The translations under genes and the position numbers were made by a program. This document shows, one piece after another, positions 25,199 through 34,300 of a DNA stretch of 41,788 bases. The notes beneath the pieces were generated by a model, which saw only the letters and a program-made list of their open reading frames with translations, did no database searches and was not told the DNA's origin. Source of the stretch: an uncultured Macromonas sp. GTDB lineage: Bacteria; Pseudomonadota; Gammaproteobacteria; Burkholderiales; Burkholderiaceae. Location: the NCBI GenBank assembly GCA_946481585.1, contig CAMLOF010000001.1:1-41788 (forward strand). The letters are read 5' to 3'. Every line of letters starts with the position of its first letter. Positions within the stretch are counted from its first letter, which is position 1.

Positions 25199-26157
25199 TG
25201 CGCATCCTGCCCAGTGAGATCACGCCGCGCGAGGTCTACCTGCGGCGAAGGGAATGGCTTTTGGGCACCGCCGGGGCGGGCCTCGCCCTGGCGCCGTGGC
25301 TTGGAGGCAATGCCTGGGCGGCGGAGTCCCGGCCCGGAAAGTTGGCCGCGTTGCCTGCGAAGGCCTCTGAGGTCAGGGGTGCCCGCACAATGGAAAAGCT
25401 CACGCCCTACGAGGATGCGAGCGGCTACAACAATTTCTACGAATTTGGCCTCGACAAGGGTGACCCGGCGCGCTACGCCAACAAGATGAAGACCCGCCCC
25501 TGGACGGTCCAGGTCGATGGTCTGGTCAACAAACCCCGCACGTTTGGAATCGACGATCTGCTCAAGCTCTCCCCGATGGAGGAGCGGATCTACCGCCTGC
25601 GTTGCGTCGAGGGCTGGTCCATGGTGATTCCCTGGATCGGTTACTCGCTGGCCTCTTTGATCAGCCAGGTGGAGCCGCAGGGCAGTGCCAAATATGTCGA
25701 GTTCCATACCATGGCCGACCGGGAGACGATGCCTGGCGTTCGCTCCAGCGTGTTGTCCTGGCCGTATGTCGAGGGTCTGCGGCTTGATGAAGCAAGACAC
25801 CCCTTGACCATGCTCGTGTTCGGGATGTACGGCGAAGTGTTGCCCAACCAGAACGGCGCCCCACTGCGCCTGGCTGTACCTTGGAAGTATGGTTTCAAGA
25901 GCGGCAAATCCATCGTCAAGATCCGTTTTGTTGAAAAGCAACCCGCCACGGCGTGGAACGTTGCCGCGCCGCAGGAATACGGCTTCTATTCGAACGTCAA
26001 CCCCGATGTTCCCCATCCACGATGGAGCCAGGCAAGCGAACGGCGCATTGGGGAGGGTGGTTTGCTGGCCCGACGCATGAAGACGCAACTCTTCAACGGC
26101 TACGAATCTGAGGTCGGCCAGCTGTATGCCGGCATGGACTTGAGCAAGTTCTACTGA
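25198..26157 (+). CDS. msrP: Methionine-sulfoxide reductase catalytic subunit MsrP
   Basis: A 319-residue periplasmic molybdenum enzyme (formerly YedY) that reduces methionine sulfoxide in oxidised envelope proteins. A twin-arginine signal (RRREWLLG, 17-24) ends near AWA at 39-41. The molybdenum ligand is C136 in RLRCVEGW, within a sulfite-oxidase-type fold; the C-terminal tail is typical. The start shares its first base with the ccsB stop (TGATG). MsrQ, its quinol-linked partner, follows by 7 bp. Linkage to cytochrome maturation genes suggests shared envelope redox control. Confidence 0.95.
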   Translation: MRILPSEITPREVYLRRREWLLGTAGAGLALAPWLGGNAWAAESRPGKLAALPAKASEVRGARTMEKLTPYEDASGYNNFYEFGLDKGDPARYANKMKTRPWTVQVDGLVNKPRTFGIDDLLKLSPMEERIYRLRCVEGWSMVIPWIGYSLASLISQVEPQGSAKYVEFHTMADRETMPGVRSSVLSWPYVEGLRLDEARHPLTMLVFGMYGEVLPNQNGAPLRLAVPWKYGFKSGKSIVKIRFVEKQPATAWNVAAPQEYGFYSNVNPDVPHPRWSQASERRIGEGGLLARRMKTQLFNGYESEVGQLYAGMDLSKFY

Positions 26158-26164
26158 ACGACAG

Positions 26165-26776
26165 GTGCAGGGAGTCGGCGCTTTTCTCTTGCGCCCCTGG
26201 TTGAAAGGGGTGGTACTGGCCGCGTGCGCCTTGCCAGCCTTGTGGTTGTTTGGCGCTGGCTTTGCAGACTTGCTTGGCGCCAACCCCGCAGAGGCGCTCA
26301 TTCGCGGACTGGGAGACTGGACGCTGCGCCTGCTGTGCCTGACGCTTGCCATCAGCCCGCTGCGCCGAACTTTCCAGTGGCACGGCCTAGCCCGCTGGCG
26401 GCGTGGCCTGGGTGTGTGGACCTTTGCCTATGCCAGCTTGCATTTGTTTTCCTATGCGTGGTTCGACATGGGATGGGTGCTGGAAGACATCGCCAAAGAC
26501 ATACCCCAACGACCGTTCATATTGGTCGGTGTTTTGGCTTGGGCGTTGATGCTCCCGCTGGCAATGACTTCATTCAACGCCGCTGTTCGCTGGCTGGGGG
26601 GCGCACGCTGGCAGAAGCTGCATCGAGTGGTTTACGCCGTTGCAGCCCTTGCCGTGCTGCATTTTTTCTGGATGCGCGCGGGCAAGAACCATTTTGGCGA
26701 AGTGGCGGTCTACGCAGCCATACTGACGGCGCTCATGCTCTGGCGGGTGGCCTTGCGCAGGCGTGACAGGCGGTAA
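26165..26776 (+). CDS. msrQ: MsrQ heme b membrane subunit of the Msr system
   Basis: A 203-residue integral membrane b-type cytochrome (formerly YedZ) that carries electrons from quinones to MsrP. Six or so hydrophobic helices are seen, with histidines in SLHLFSYAWFD and in LHRVVYAV and VLHFFW that suit heme ligation. The usual N-terminus places the start at the GTG at 26165, though no good ribosome site is visible and a later TTG is possible. The 58-bp gap to convergent lysA contains only weak inverted repeats. Confidence 0.92.
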   Translation: MQGVGAFLLRPWLKGVVLAACALPALWLFGAGFADLLGANPAEALIRGLGDWTLRLLCLTLAISPLRRTFQWHGLARWRRGLGVWTFAYASLHLFSYAWFDMGWVLEDIAKDIPQRPFILVGVLAWALMLPLAMTSFNAAVRWLGGARWQKLHRVVYAVAALAVLHFFWMRAGKNHFGEVAVYAAILTALMLWRVALRRRDRR

Positions 26777-26834
26777 TCGCGGCTGCGGGCTGTTTCTCTA
26801 TCAGGTCTCAAGCCCACTGCCGTGTTAACTGCTT

Positions 26835-28118
26835 TCAAATAGCCAGAGGGCGCTCCAGGCGCAATTGGTCGTCAAGCGTTTCACGCTCGCGAATCAACTG
26901 CACTTCAGCGCCTCGAACCAGCACTTCCGCAGCACGACCGCGCGTGTTGTAGTTGCTGGACATGCTCATGCAATACGCACCTGCCGAGCACACCGCCAGC
27001 AGATCGCCGGCCTGGACGTTCAATTCGCGATCACGGCCCAGCCAGTCTCCGCTCTCACACACCGGCCCAACGACGTCCCAGGTGGCAAGCTCGCCAGCGC
27101 GTGGCTGTACCGGCACGATGGCATGGTACGCCTCGTACATCGCTGGGCGCGGCAGATCGTTCATCGCCGCATCCACGATCAGGAAGTTCTTGTGCTCCCC
27201 TGGTTTCAGAAAAACTGCCTGCGTCACGCAGATGCCAGCGTTGCCCACGAGTGACCGGCCGGGTTCGATCATCAGCTTGCGCTGCCCATAGCCACGCGCA
27301 TCCAGTTTGGCCAGCAACGCCTGCCACAGGCTGTCGGCGGCGGGTGGTGTTTCACCTTGGTATTCAATGCCCAGGCCACCACCAAAGTCGATGTGTTCCA
27401 GGCGAATGCCTTGTGCTTCGATTGCCTGTACCAGATCGAGGATCCGATCCATCGCGTCCAGGTAGGGCGAGGTTTCCGTGATCTGCGAGCCGATGTGGCA
27501 GTCAATGCCCACCACCCGCAGGCCTGGAAGACTGGCAGCGTGCTGGTAAGCCGCCAGAACGTCGCCGTGTGCAATTCCGAATTTGTTGCCCTTGAGGCCG
27601 GTGGAAATGTAGGGGTGCGTCTTGGCGTCCACGTCGGGGTTCACCCGCAGGCTCACGGGTGCGCGCAGGCCCAGGCTTTGTGCCACGTCATTGAGCACAT
27701 CCAGTTCTGGCAGGCTTTCTACGTTGAAACAGCCTATGCCCACCTGCATGGCACGCTGCATTTCCGTGCGTGTCTTTCCCACGCCAGAAAAGATGATCTT
27801 GCCCGGCTCAACGCCAGCGCGCAGGGCGCGCTCGAGCTCTCCGCCAGAAACGATGTCCAGCCCGCAACCGGCCTGAACGAAAGTCTGCAGCACAGCCAGG
27901 GAAGAATTCGCCTTCATGGCATAGCAGATCAGGGCGTCGCGCCCGGCAAAACCACGTTGGTAGGCCGCAAGGGCGCCCAGCATGGCCGCTTGCGAATAGA
28001 CGAACAGCGGTGTGCCGTGGGTGCGAGCGAGCTCGGCAACAGGGACGGACTCTGCCATCAACTGGCCGTCTTGGTAGGCGAAATGAGGGTGTCCGGGCAA
28101 GGAGGCAGGCAGGGCCAT
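26835..28118 (-). CDS. lysA: Diaminopimelate decarboxylase
   Basis: A 427-residue PLP enzyme of the fold-III group that decarboxylates meso-diaminopimelate to lysine, the final step of lysine synthesis. The PLP lysine lies in CYAMKAN (K69); HIGSQI, GGGLGI and the C-terminal CESGDWLG and GAYCMSMSSNYN blocks complete the active site. Full length. It begins 17 bp after lptM on the same strand; the lptM-lysA pair, divergent from cyaY, is conserved across many proteobacteria. Confidence 0.96.
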   Translation of the reverse strand: MALPASLPGHPHFAYQDGQLMAESVPVAELARTHGTPLFVYSQAAMLGALAAYQRGFAGRDALICYAMKANSSLAVLQTFVQAGCGLDIVSGGELERALRAGVEPGKIIFSGVGKTRTEMQRAMQVGIGCFNVESLPELDVLNDVAQSLGLRAPVSLRVNPDVDAKTHPYISTGLKGNKFGIAHGDVLAAYQHAASLPGLRVVGIDCHIGSQITETSPYLDAMDRILDLVQAIEAQGIRLEHIDFGGGLGIEYQGETPPAADSLWQALLAKLDARGYGQRKLMIEPGRSLVGNAGICVTQAVFLKPGEHKNFLIVDAAMNDLPRPAMYEAYHAIVPVQPRAGELATWDVVGPVCESGDWLGRDRELNVQAGDLLAVCSAGAYCMSMSSNYNTRGRAAEVLVRGAEVQLIRERETLDDQLRLERPLAI

Positions 28119-28135
28119 GTCAGTGGTGCAGAGGT

Positions 28136-28285
28136 TCAGGGGGCCGGATTACGGCTGCCGCTGGAGGGGGTGGAGGTGGATGTGTCCGGGGCGGCGTCCG
28201 GCAGGTAGAGCGGACCCTTCTGTCCGCATCCGCTGGCGGCCAGAAGGCTCAGGCCCAGCAGGGAGCCCGCACACAGTCTGGGCAT
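28136..28285 (-). CDS. lptM: LptM-like small lipoprotein (YifL family)
   Basis: A 49-residue lipoprotein with a signal helix and a lipobox ending at C20 (ASGC), followed by the hallmark GQKGPLYLP (21-29) and a short Ser/Thr/Pro tail. In Escherichia coli, LptM binds the LptDE lipopolysaccharide translocon and helps LptD mature. The match rests on this short motif and on location beside lysA, which is where the gene sits in other proteobacteria. The frame stays open further upstream, but that region has no homology or ribosome site; the conserved start at 28285 was used. Confidence 0.88.
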   Translation of the reverse strand: MPRLCAGSLLGLSLLAASGCGQKGPLYLPDAAPDTSTSTPSSGSRNPAP

Positions 28286-28384
28286 GCTTTTGACCCTGAC
28301 AGAAAGCCGGGCAAAGCTGCCGACTCGAAGCAGGGAGGGTATGGGGCCTAAAATTCGCCGAAATTCAAACATCCGGGAATTGTA

Positions 28385-28714
28385 ATGACGGACCTCGAAT
28401 ACATGGATCGCGCCGAGTCGGTCCTCAAGGCGATCGAGGCGGCTTGTGACCGCATCAACGATGAAACCGACGCCGACATTGACAACCAGCGTGTGGGCGG
28501 AATGATCACGCTGGTGTTCCGCAACGGCAGCCAGATCGTGATCAACCTGCAGAAGCCGCTGCACGAAATCTGGATGGCCGCCCGCTCTGGCGGGTTCCAC
28601 TACAAGTTTGACGGCCAGTGCTGGATGGACACCAAGGGGGCCGGGGAATTCTTTGCGCATCTTTCGCGGGAGGCCAGCGCACAGGCCGGCGTCCCGCTGA
28701 ACTTCAGTTCCTGA
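28385..28714 (+). CDS. cyaY: Frataxin-like protein CyaY
   Basis: A 109-residue cytoplasmic iron-binding protein that modulates iron-sulfur cluster assembly by IscS. The acidic helix at the N-terminus (DETDADID, about residues 26-33) and the beta-sheet block with [13 protein letters not shown] (about 51-63) and GFHYKFDG are typical. It diverges from lptM-lysA. The last 11 nt overlap the convergent penicillin-binding protein gene. Confidence 0.94.
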   Translation: MTDLEYMDRAESVLKAIEAACDRINDETDADIDNQRVGGMITLVFRNGSQIVINLQKPLHEIWMAARSGGFHYKFDGQCWMDTKGAGEFFAHLSREASAQAGVPLNFSS

Positions 28715-31091
28715 ACAAATCCAAAATACTCCGCTTTTCCTGAGACGCCTCGGGATTTGCGGGAATCTCCTGTTGCGTGACGGGCTGTGCATCGGCACTG
28801 CCCAGGCTGGCCACGCCTTCGCCGGGCTGAAATTCCTCGTAGAACCACTCACCTTGGGTGTGGACGACACCTGGAGGCACGGGGGGCTCTTCCACTGGCG
28901 TGTTCTTCAGGGCTTCCCGCATGAACGATATCCAGATGGGAAGGCTCAGCCCGCCACCCGTTTCCCGTCTACCCAGGTTGCGCGGGGTGTCGTACCCCAC
29001 CCAGGCCGCAGCCACCAAGGTGGGCTGGTAACCCACAAACCAGGCATCCACCGCGTCGTTGGTGGTGCCCGTCTTGCCGTACAGGTCGGGGCGTTTGAGC
29101 GTGGCTTGCGCCCTGGCGGCCGTGCCCGAGCGGGTAATCTCCTGCAGCAACTGGCTCATCATGAACGCGTTGCGAGGGGGGATGGCGCGCTGCGACTCGT
29201 CGGGGGCCTTGGGGGGAACGTCGAGCAGCACCTTGCCCTTGTGATCGGTTACGCGTGTGATGAGCACTGGCGGCACGTAGTAGCCCCCGTTGGCAAACAC
29301 ACCGTAGCCCGTGGCCATCTGCATGGGGGTGACCGATCCTGCACCCAAGGCCATGGTCAGGTAGGGTGGGTGCTTGTCCGCATCAAAGCCGAATTTCGTC
29401 ACCCATTCCTGCGCGCTGCCAGTCCCCACAGCCTTCAGGATGCTGATCGACACCATGTTCTTGGACTTGGCCAGTGCGGTGCGCACCGTCATGGGGCCTT
29501 CGAACTTCCCGTCGTAGTTCTTGGGTTCCCATGGCTTGCCGCCAGTGACCGTTGCGCTGAAGAACAACGGCTGGTCGTTCACCACGGTGGCGGGCGTGAT
29601 GCCTTTTTCGAGGGCGGCCGAATAGATGAAAGGCTTGAAACTGGAGCCCGGTTGCCGCCAGGCTTGCGTCACATGGTTGAACTTGCTCTTGTCAAAGTCA
29701 AAGCCACCCACAAGTGCGCGAATCTCGCCGGTACGTGGATCCATTGCGACGAAAGCAGATTCCACCTCGGGAGTCTGCGTGATGGTCCAGGTATTGCGTG
29801 CGGTCTTCATGATGCGCACCACGGCCCCCGGGCGCAGCTTCAGATTGGGCGGCGCCTTGTCCGACAGGCCAGATTGCACAGGCTGAAGTCCGTCGCCAGT
29901 GATTTCAATGGGCTCGTCATCACCGCGCACGACGGTGACCTTGCGCGGTGTCACATCCAGAACCACCGCTGTCAGCAATTCGCCGTTGTCAGGCAGTGCT
30001 GAGATCACCTCGTCTATGGCTTCTTCCCTTGCCTGCTTGGTGGCAGGCAAATCAATGAAGCGCTCTGGGCCACGGTAGTGCTGACGCTGCTCGAAATCCA
30101 TGACGCCCGCCCTGACGGCCTGATATGCCGCGCGTTGGGCTTGTGCATCCACCGTGGTGTGAACTTCCAGACCGCGTGTGTAGGTCTCTTCGCCGTACTG
30201 CTCAAAAATGGCCTGTCGCACCATCTCGGCAATGTATTCCGCGTGCACTTCCCGTTGCCCGTTGACCTTGCGCAGCTTCAAGGGTTCGACCTTGGCGGCT
30301 TTGGCTTCTTCTGCTGTGATGAAGCCGTTTTCGAGCATTCGGTCAATGATGTAGAGCTGGCGGACGCGAGCACGTTTTGGGTTGCTGATCGGGTTGTAGG
30401 CCGACGGTGCCTTGGGGAGGCCAGCCAGCATGGCTGCCTCGGCAATCGTCACGTCCTTGAGGGGTTTGCCGAAATAGACCTGTGACGCTGCAGCAAAGCC
30501 GTAAGCCCTGTGACCCAGGAATATCTGGTTCATGTAGATCTCAAGGATCTGTTCCTTCGTCAGCAGGTGTTCGAGCTTGAAGGTCAGAAGCACTTCATAG
30601 ATCTTGCGAACGTAGCTTTTCTCACTCGAAAGATAGACGTTGCGCGCGACCTGCATGGTGATCGTCGAGGCGCCTTGGCTCTTGGCCTGCCCCAGGTTGG
30701 CCAGGGCGGCGCGAACCATCCCCCTGTAGTCGACGCCGTTGTGCTCGAAGAAGCGTGCGTCCTCGATGGCCAGCACCGCGTTCACCATGACTGGCGGGAT
30801 ATCTTCGAAAGGCAGCAGGTTCCTGCGCTCCTCGCCGAATTCTCCTATCAGCTCACCGTCGTTTGAGTAAATGCGCAGCGGCAATTTCGGACGGTAGTCC
30901 GCCAGTTCCACCACGTCTGGAAGGTTGGGGTAAGCGGCAGCCAAACCGATGCCGACGGCTAGCAGCACAGCCGCAATGCCGCCAGCACAAATGGCAGCCG
31001 CCCATGCCAGCCACCGGGTCGCCTGGTGTGACCTTGACGAGTGGTGGCCAGAGGCTGTCTTGTCGGTGCTGGAAGTGCTGGGCTTGGTCAT
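28704..31091 (-). CDS. mrcA: Penicillin-binding protein 1A
   Basis: A 795-residue class A penicillin-binding protein that polymerises and crosslinks peptidoglycan. A cytoplasmic N-tail is followed by one transmembrane helix (about 28-53). The glycosyltransferase domain contains [15 protein letters not shown] near residue 105 with its catalytic glutamate. The transpeptidase domain has the serine motif in GSSFKP, SKN, and KTGTTND. The insert after the glycosyltransferase domain is of the 1A type. It faces the pilM operon across 259 bp, a common arrangement in Pseudomonas and betaproteobacteria. Confidence 0.95.
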   Translation of the reverse strand: MTKPSTSSTDKTASGHHSSRSHQATRWLAWAAAICAGGIAAVLLAVGIGLAAAYPNLPDVVELADYRPKLPLRIYSNDGELIGEFGEERRNLLPFEDIPPVMVNAVLAIEDARFFEHNGVDYRGMVRAALANLGQAKSQGASTITMQVARNVYLSSEKSYVRKIYEVLLTFKLEHLLTKEQILEIYMNQIFLGHRAYGFAAASQVYFGKPLKDVTIAEAAMLAGLPKAPSAYNPISNPKRARVRQLYIIDRMLENGFITAEEAKAAKVEPLKLRKVNGQREVHAEYIAEMVRQAIFEQYGEETYTRGLEVHTTVDAQAQRAAYQAVRAGVMDFEQRQHYRGPERFIDLPATKQAREEAIDEVISALPDNGELLTAVVLDVTPRKVTVVRGDDEPIEITGDGLQPVQSGLSDKAPPNLKLRPGAVVRIMKTARNTWTITQTPEVESAFVAMDPRTGEIRALVGGFDFDKSKFNHVTQAWRQPGSSFKPFIYSAALEKGITPATVVNDQPLFFSATVTGGKPWEPKNYDGKFEGPMTVRTALAKSKNMVSISILKAVGTGSAQEWVTKFGFDADKHPPYLTMALGAGSVTPMQMATGYGVFANGGYYVPPVLITRVTDHKGKVLLDVPPKAPDESQRAIPPRNAFMMSQLLQEITRSGTAARAQATLKRPDLYGKTGTTNDAVDAWFVGYQPTLVAAAWVGYDTPRNLGRRETGGGLSLPIWISFMREALKNTPVEEPPVPPGVVHTQGEWFYEEFQPGEGVASLGSADAQPVTQQEIPANPEASQEKRSILDLFRN

Positions 31092-31114
31092 GTACGCCTT
31101 TGGAGTGTGCCGGG

Positions 31115-31120
31115 ATTATA
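31115..31120 (-). promoter_or_regulatory. -10 element of the mrcA promoter
   Basis: TATAAT on the minus strand, 24 bp before the start codon, is a perfect -10 hexamer. An AAAGG ribosome site follows. The -35 region is weak; a TTGAAA upstream is too distant for standard spacing. Confidence 0.5.
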
Positions 31121-31350
31121 AAAATCCGGGTGCAGTGGCTGAGTTTTCAAGAGACTGGGCTCGGAAAACCTTGTAACGAATGGTGAAAAATGGTGGATAC
31201 TGCTGACTATCAGCAGCGTCGCTGGCGTGGGATTTTGACAACGCCTCTTGCAGATCGTGGGGACATCCACCTTGTTGGCACCGCTGTCTTGCTGCTAGGA
31301 TTGATACACGATGTGACAATTGGGTTCCTCTCGGAGCCCTCATGTAGGGG

Positions 31351-32436
31351 ATGGAATTGATCTCTTTGGGGTCTATGTTCAGCCGGGAGCCAGCGCCGCT
31401 GCTCGGCATCGATGTCAGTTCCACCACGGTCAAGCTGGTCGAGCTCGGGCGTTCCCGTGACGGGGCGCTTGTGCTGCAGCACTGCGCCATGGACACCTTG
31501 GAACGTGGCTGGATCAACGAAGGCAATATCGAGAAATTCGATGAAGTTGCCGAAGTACTGCGCCGACTGGTTCGCAAGTCAGGCAGCAAGACCAAGAACG
31601 TGGCGCTTGCATTGCCTGGGTCTGCCGTCATCACCAAGAAAATCGTCTTGCCTGCGGGCCTGAGCGACCGTGATATGGAGGTTCAGGTCGAATCTGAGGC
31701 AACGCAGTACATTCCCTTTCCGCTGGCCGACGTGAGCCTCGACTTTTGCGTGATAGGGCCGACTGCCAACTCACCCAGTTACGTGGACGTGCTGCTTGCT
31801 GCGTCGCGCAAGGAGAAGGTGTCCGACCGGCAGGGGTTGGCCGAGGCGGCGGGCTTGACGCCAGTGATCATGGATGTGGAGTCGTACGCGTCTCGTCTTG
31901 CGGCCAGTCGCGTGATCGAGACCTTGCCCAACCACGGTCAGGACATGCTGATCGCCTTGTTCGAGGTTGGTTCGCAGACCACCAGTTTGCAGGTCATACG
32001 CAACGAAGATGTGATTTACGAACGGGACCAGATGTTTGGCGGCGTGCAGTTGACCAACCTGATCTCTCGCCACTACGGCATGTCTTTCGACGAGGCTGAC
32101 GAGAAGAAGAAAAAGGGCACGCTGGCCGCCGACTACAACGAAAGTGTTCTGCGGCCATTCATGGAAAACCTTGCGCAGGAATTGGGGCGGGCGCTGCAAT
32201 TCTTCTTCACCAGTACACCGCACAACAAGGTCGATCACATCTTGCTGTCTGGCGGATCTGCTTCCTTGCCCGGGCTGACCGAGATCGTCTCTGCTCAGAC
32301 GTCGTTCCCCTGCAAAGTCATCAACCCTTTCGATGGCATGACCATCGCCCCTTCGGTTCAAGCCAAACAACTCGCAGCTGAAGCCACTTCGTATCTTGTG
32401 GCTACCGGTCTGGCCTTGCGGAGGTTCAGTCAATGA
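31351..32436 (+). CDS. pilM: Type IV pilus inner-membrane platform protein PilM
   Basis: A 361-residue actin-like (FtsA-related) cytoplasmic ATP-binding protein that docks with PilN to form the ring of the type IV pilus alignment complex. LLGIDVSSTTVKLVEL (about 17-32) is the first nucleotide-binding block, and LLSGGSASLPGL (about 296-307) the late one. First of pilMNOPQ; each of N, P and Q overlaps its upstream gene by 4 nt. The pilM promoter was not identified with confidence in the 259-bp gap to mrcA. Confidence 0.95.
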   Translation: MELISLGSMFSREPAPLLGIDVSSTTVKLVELGRSRDGALVLQHCAMDTLERGWINEGNIEKFDEVAEVLRRLVRKSGSKTKNVALALPGSAVITKKIVLPAGLSDRDMEVQVESEATQYIPFPLADVSLDFCVIGPTANSPSYVDVLLAASRKEKVSDRQGLAEAAGLTPVIMDVESYASRLAASRVIETLPNHGQDMLIALFEVGSQTTSLQVIRNEDVIYERDQMFGGVQLTNLISRHYGMSFDEADEKKKKGTLAADYNESVLRPFMENLAQELGRALQFFFTSTPHNKVDHILLSGGSASLPGLTEIVSAQTSFPCKVINPFDGMTIAPSVQAKQLAAEATSYLVATGLALRRFSQ

Positions 32437-33047
32437 TTCAGATCAACCTCCTTCCCCACCGCGAGGCGGCCCGCAAAAAGCGCAAGGAGTTGTTTTTTGT
32501 CCAATTGGGGCTGGCGGCACTCGTTGGTCTCGGCGTTTCAGGCAGTGTGTTTGCCTGGTACCAGGTGCGCATAGAGAACCAGGCCCAGCGCAACACGTTG
32601 CTGCGCACCGAAATCGCGAAGCTCGACGAGCAGATCAAGGAAATCTCCGGGTTGCAAGCCCAGCTCAACGGACTGAAGGCGCGGCAGGCTGGAGTGGAAA
32701 GCTTGCAGGCAGACCGCAATCTGCCCGTTCATCTCTTGGATGAAATGGTGCGCCAGTTGCCCGACGGGGTGTACCTCAAGACCTTGAAGCAGGATGGCAT
32801 GTCCATCACTTTGACAGGCGTTGCGCAGTCACAGGAGCGCGTTTCGGAGTTGCTGCGCAACTTCAGCGGCAACAGTCCGTGGTTGACGCAACCGCAACTG
32901 GTCGAAATCGTGGCGGGGAACGTGAACCTGACCTCCCGGGAGCAACGCCGGGCGTTTGAGTTCTCCATGCGGGTTACCTTGACGCGTGGTCCTGGTGATC
33001 CTGCCGCAGCAGCAGGAGCGGCTGCCAAGCCGCCCGGCAAGGTCTGA
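32433..33047 (+). CDS. pilN: Type IV pilus assembly protein PilN
   Basis: A 204-residue bitopic inner-membrane protein. The cytoplasmic N-terminus has INLLPHRE (3-10), the strip that binds PilM. One transmembrane helix follows (about 25-45), then a coiled-coil and a ferredoxin-like periplasmic domain that pairs with PilO. It starts within the pilM stop (ATGA). The C-terminal end is alanine- and proline-rich. Confidence 0.94.
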   Translation: MIQINLLPHREAARKKRKELFFVQLGLAALVGLGVSGSVFAWYQVRIENQAQRNTLLRTEIAKLDEQIKEISGLQAQLNGLKARQAGVESLQADRNLPVHLLDEMVRQLPDGVYLKTLKQDGMSITLTGVAQSQERVSELLRNFSGNSPWLTQPQLVEIVAGNVNLTSREQRRAFEFSMRVTLTRGPGDPAAAAGAAAKPPGKV

Positions 33048-33071
33048 GTTCCTGGCCGGAGGTGATCCATC

Positions 33072-33752
33072 ATGCCAAAGAAGACAAAGAAAAATTCCAT
33101 CGACTTCGCGGCGCTGCAAGATAAGCTGCGCGCTCAGTTCACTGATCTCGATCCCAACGATCCATCCCTGTGGCCAGATGTTCCCCGCTACCTCCTGTTG
33201 GCCATGCTGGCCGTTGTGGTTGTGGTAGGGCTTTGGTTTGCTTGGCTGAGTGGTTTTGAAGAAACCTTGGTTGCGGAGCAAAACCGCGAAGTCCAGCTGA
33301 AGCAGGAATACACGGCAAAGCTCGGGCAAGCTGTGAACCTCGAACCGCTGAAAGCTCAGTTGGAGCAGGTTCAGCAGTATGTGACACAGCTGGAAAAACA
33401 ACTGCCCAGCAAGGCAGAAATGGACCAGCTGTTGTCCGACATCAACCAGGCAGGCCTTGGACGGAGTCTGCAGTTTGAGCTGTTCCGACCTGGTTCCATC
33501 AACATGCATGAGTACTACGCGGAGCTGCCGATCGCGTTACGTGTTTCGGGCAGCTACAGTGATATTGGGTTGTTCGCTTCGGATATCGCTCACCTCTCCC
33601 GTATCGTCACGCTGAACAACATGTCGCTGGCGCCCGTGGCCAACCGACCTGATGTCTTGACGATGGATGCCACTGCCAAGACCTTCCGCTACCTCGATCA
33701 GGAAGAGTTGCTTGCCCAGCAAAAGACGAAGAGCCAGGGAGGGAAGAAGTGA
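33072..33752 (+). CDS. pilO: Type IV pilus assembly protein PilO
   Basis: A 226-residue bitopic protein with a basic N-terminus, one transmembrane helix (about 45-65), a coiled coil (about 70-115) and a periplasmic domain that dimerises with PilN. It links the inner-membrane platform to PilP. An AGGAGGT-like ribosome site (GGAGGTG) precedes the ATG. The stop overlaps the pilP GTG start. Confidence 0.94.
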   Translation: MPKKTKKNSIDFAALQDKLRAQFTDLDPNDPSLWPDVPRYLLLAMLAVVVVVGLWFAWLSGFEETLVAEQNREVQLKQEYTAKLGQAVNLEPLKAQLEQVQQYVTQLEKQLPSKAEMDQLLSDINQAGLGRSLQFELFRPGSINMHEYYAELPIALRVSGSYSDIGLFASDIAHLSRIVTLNNMSLAPVANRPDVLTMDATAKTFRYLDQEELLAQQKTKSQGGKK

Positions 33753-34300
33753 GCACTTTCTTTATCACCCGGCCAGCTGCCTTGGTGGCTGCATTGCTCG
33801 TGTTGTCAGGTTGCAGTGGCGGTTCCCAGGATGAGGTCCGCCAGTGGATGAACGAGCAGCGCAGCACGGTCAGGCCAAAGATTGAGCCGATCTCCGAGCC
33901 CAAGCGTTTTGTGCCCCAGGCTTATGTCAGCGCCGAAGCGCTGTCTCCGTTCAGTTCCGAGAAGCTCGCAAGGTTGCTGCGTGCAGAGGCTGGCAAAACA
34001 GGCACGTCCGCGCTGTTGGCTCCAGAGTTGAACAGGCGCAAGGAACCGCTGGAGGCTTTGCCCCTGGATACCATGAACATGGTGGGCTTGCTGGATAAAA
34101 GTGGACAAAAAGTGGCGCTGGTTCGTGCAGGAGCCCTGCTTTACCAAGTAAGGGTGGGCAACTATCTGGGCCAGAATTACGGGCGCGTAACGCGCATCAA
34201 TGAAACAGAGATCACCCTGAGGGAGATCGTGCAGGATGCATCCGGTGAGTGGATTGAGCGCCCTGCCACGCTCCAGCTTCAAGAGGGAACCCGCAAATGA
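33749..34300 (+). CDS. pilP: Type IV pilus lipoprotein PilP
   Basis: A 183-residue lipoprotein with a lipobox ending at C22 (LSGC). A long, proline-containing linker (about 40-85) leads to a beta-sandwich domain near 90-175 that binds PilQ. The start is GTG at 33749, nested in the pilO stop. It connects the PilN/PilO inner-membrane complex with the outer-membrane secretin. Confidence 0.94.
   Translation: MSTFFITRPAALVAALLVLSGCSGGSQDEVRQWMNEQRSTVRPKIEPISEPKRFVPQAYVSAEALSPFSSEKLARLLRAEAGKTGTSALLAPELNRRKEPLEALPLDTMNMVGLLDKSGQKVALVRAGALLYQVRVGNYLGQNYGRVTRINETEITLREIVQDASGEWIERPATLQLQEGTRK

Noticed and set aside
26777..26834. Bidirectional terminator between msrQ and lysA.
   Set aside because: Only short imperfect GGGCT/AGCCC pairing is present with no T-run on either side.
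31275..31292. Sigma-54-like element (TGGCAC followed by TTGC) upstream of pilM.
   Set aside because: The two boxes are two bases too far apart for the invariant GG/GC spacing of sigma-54 promoters.
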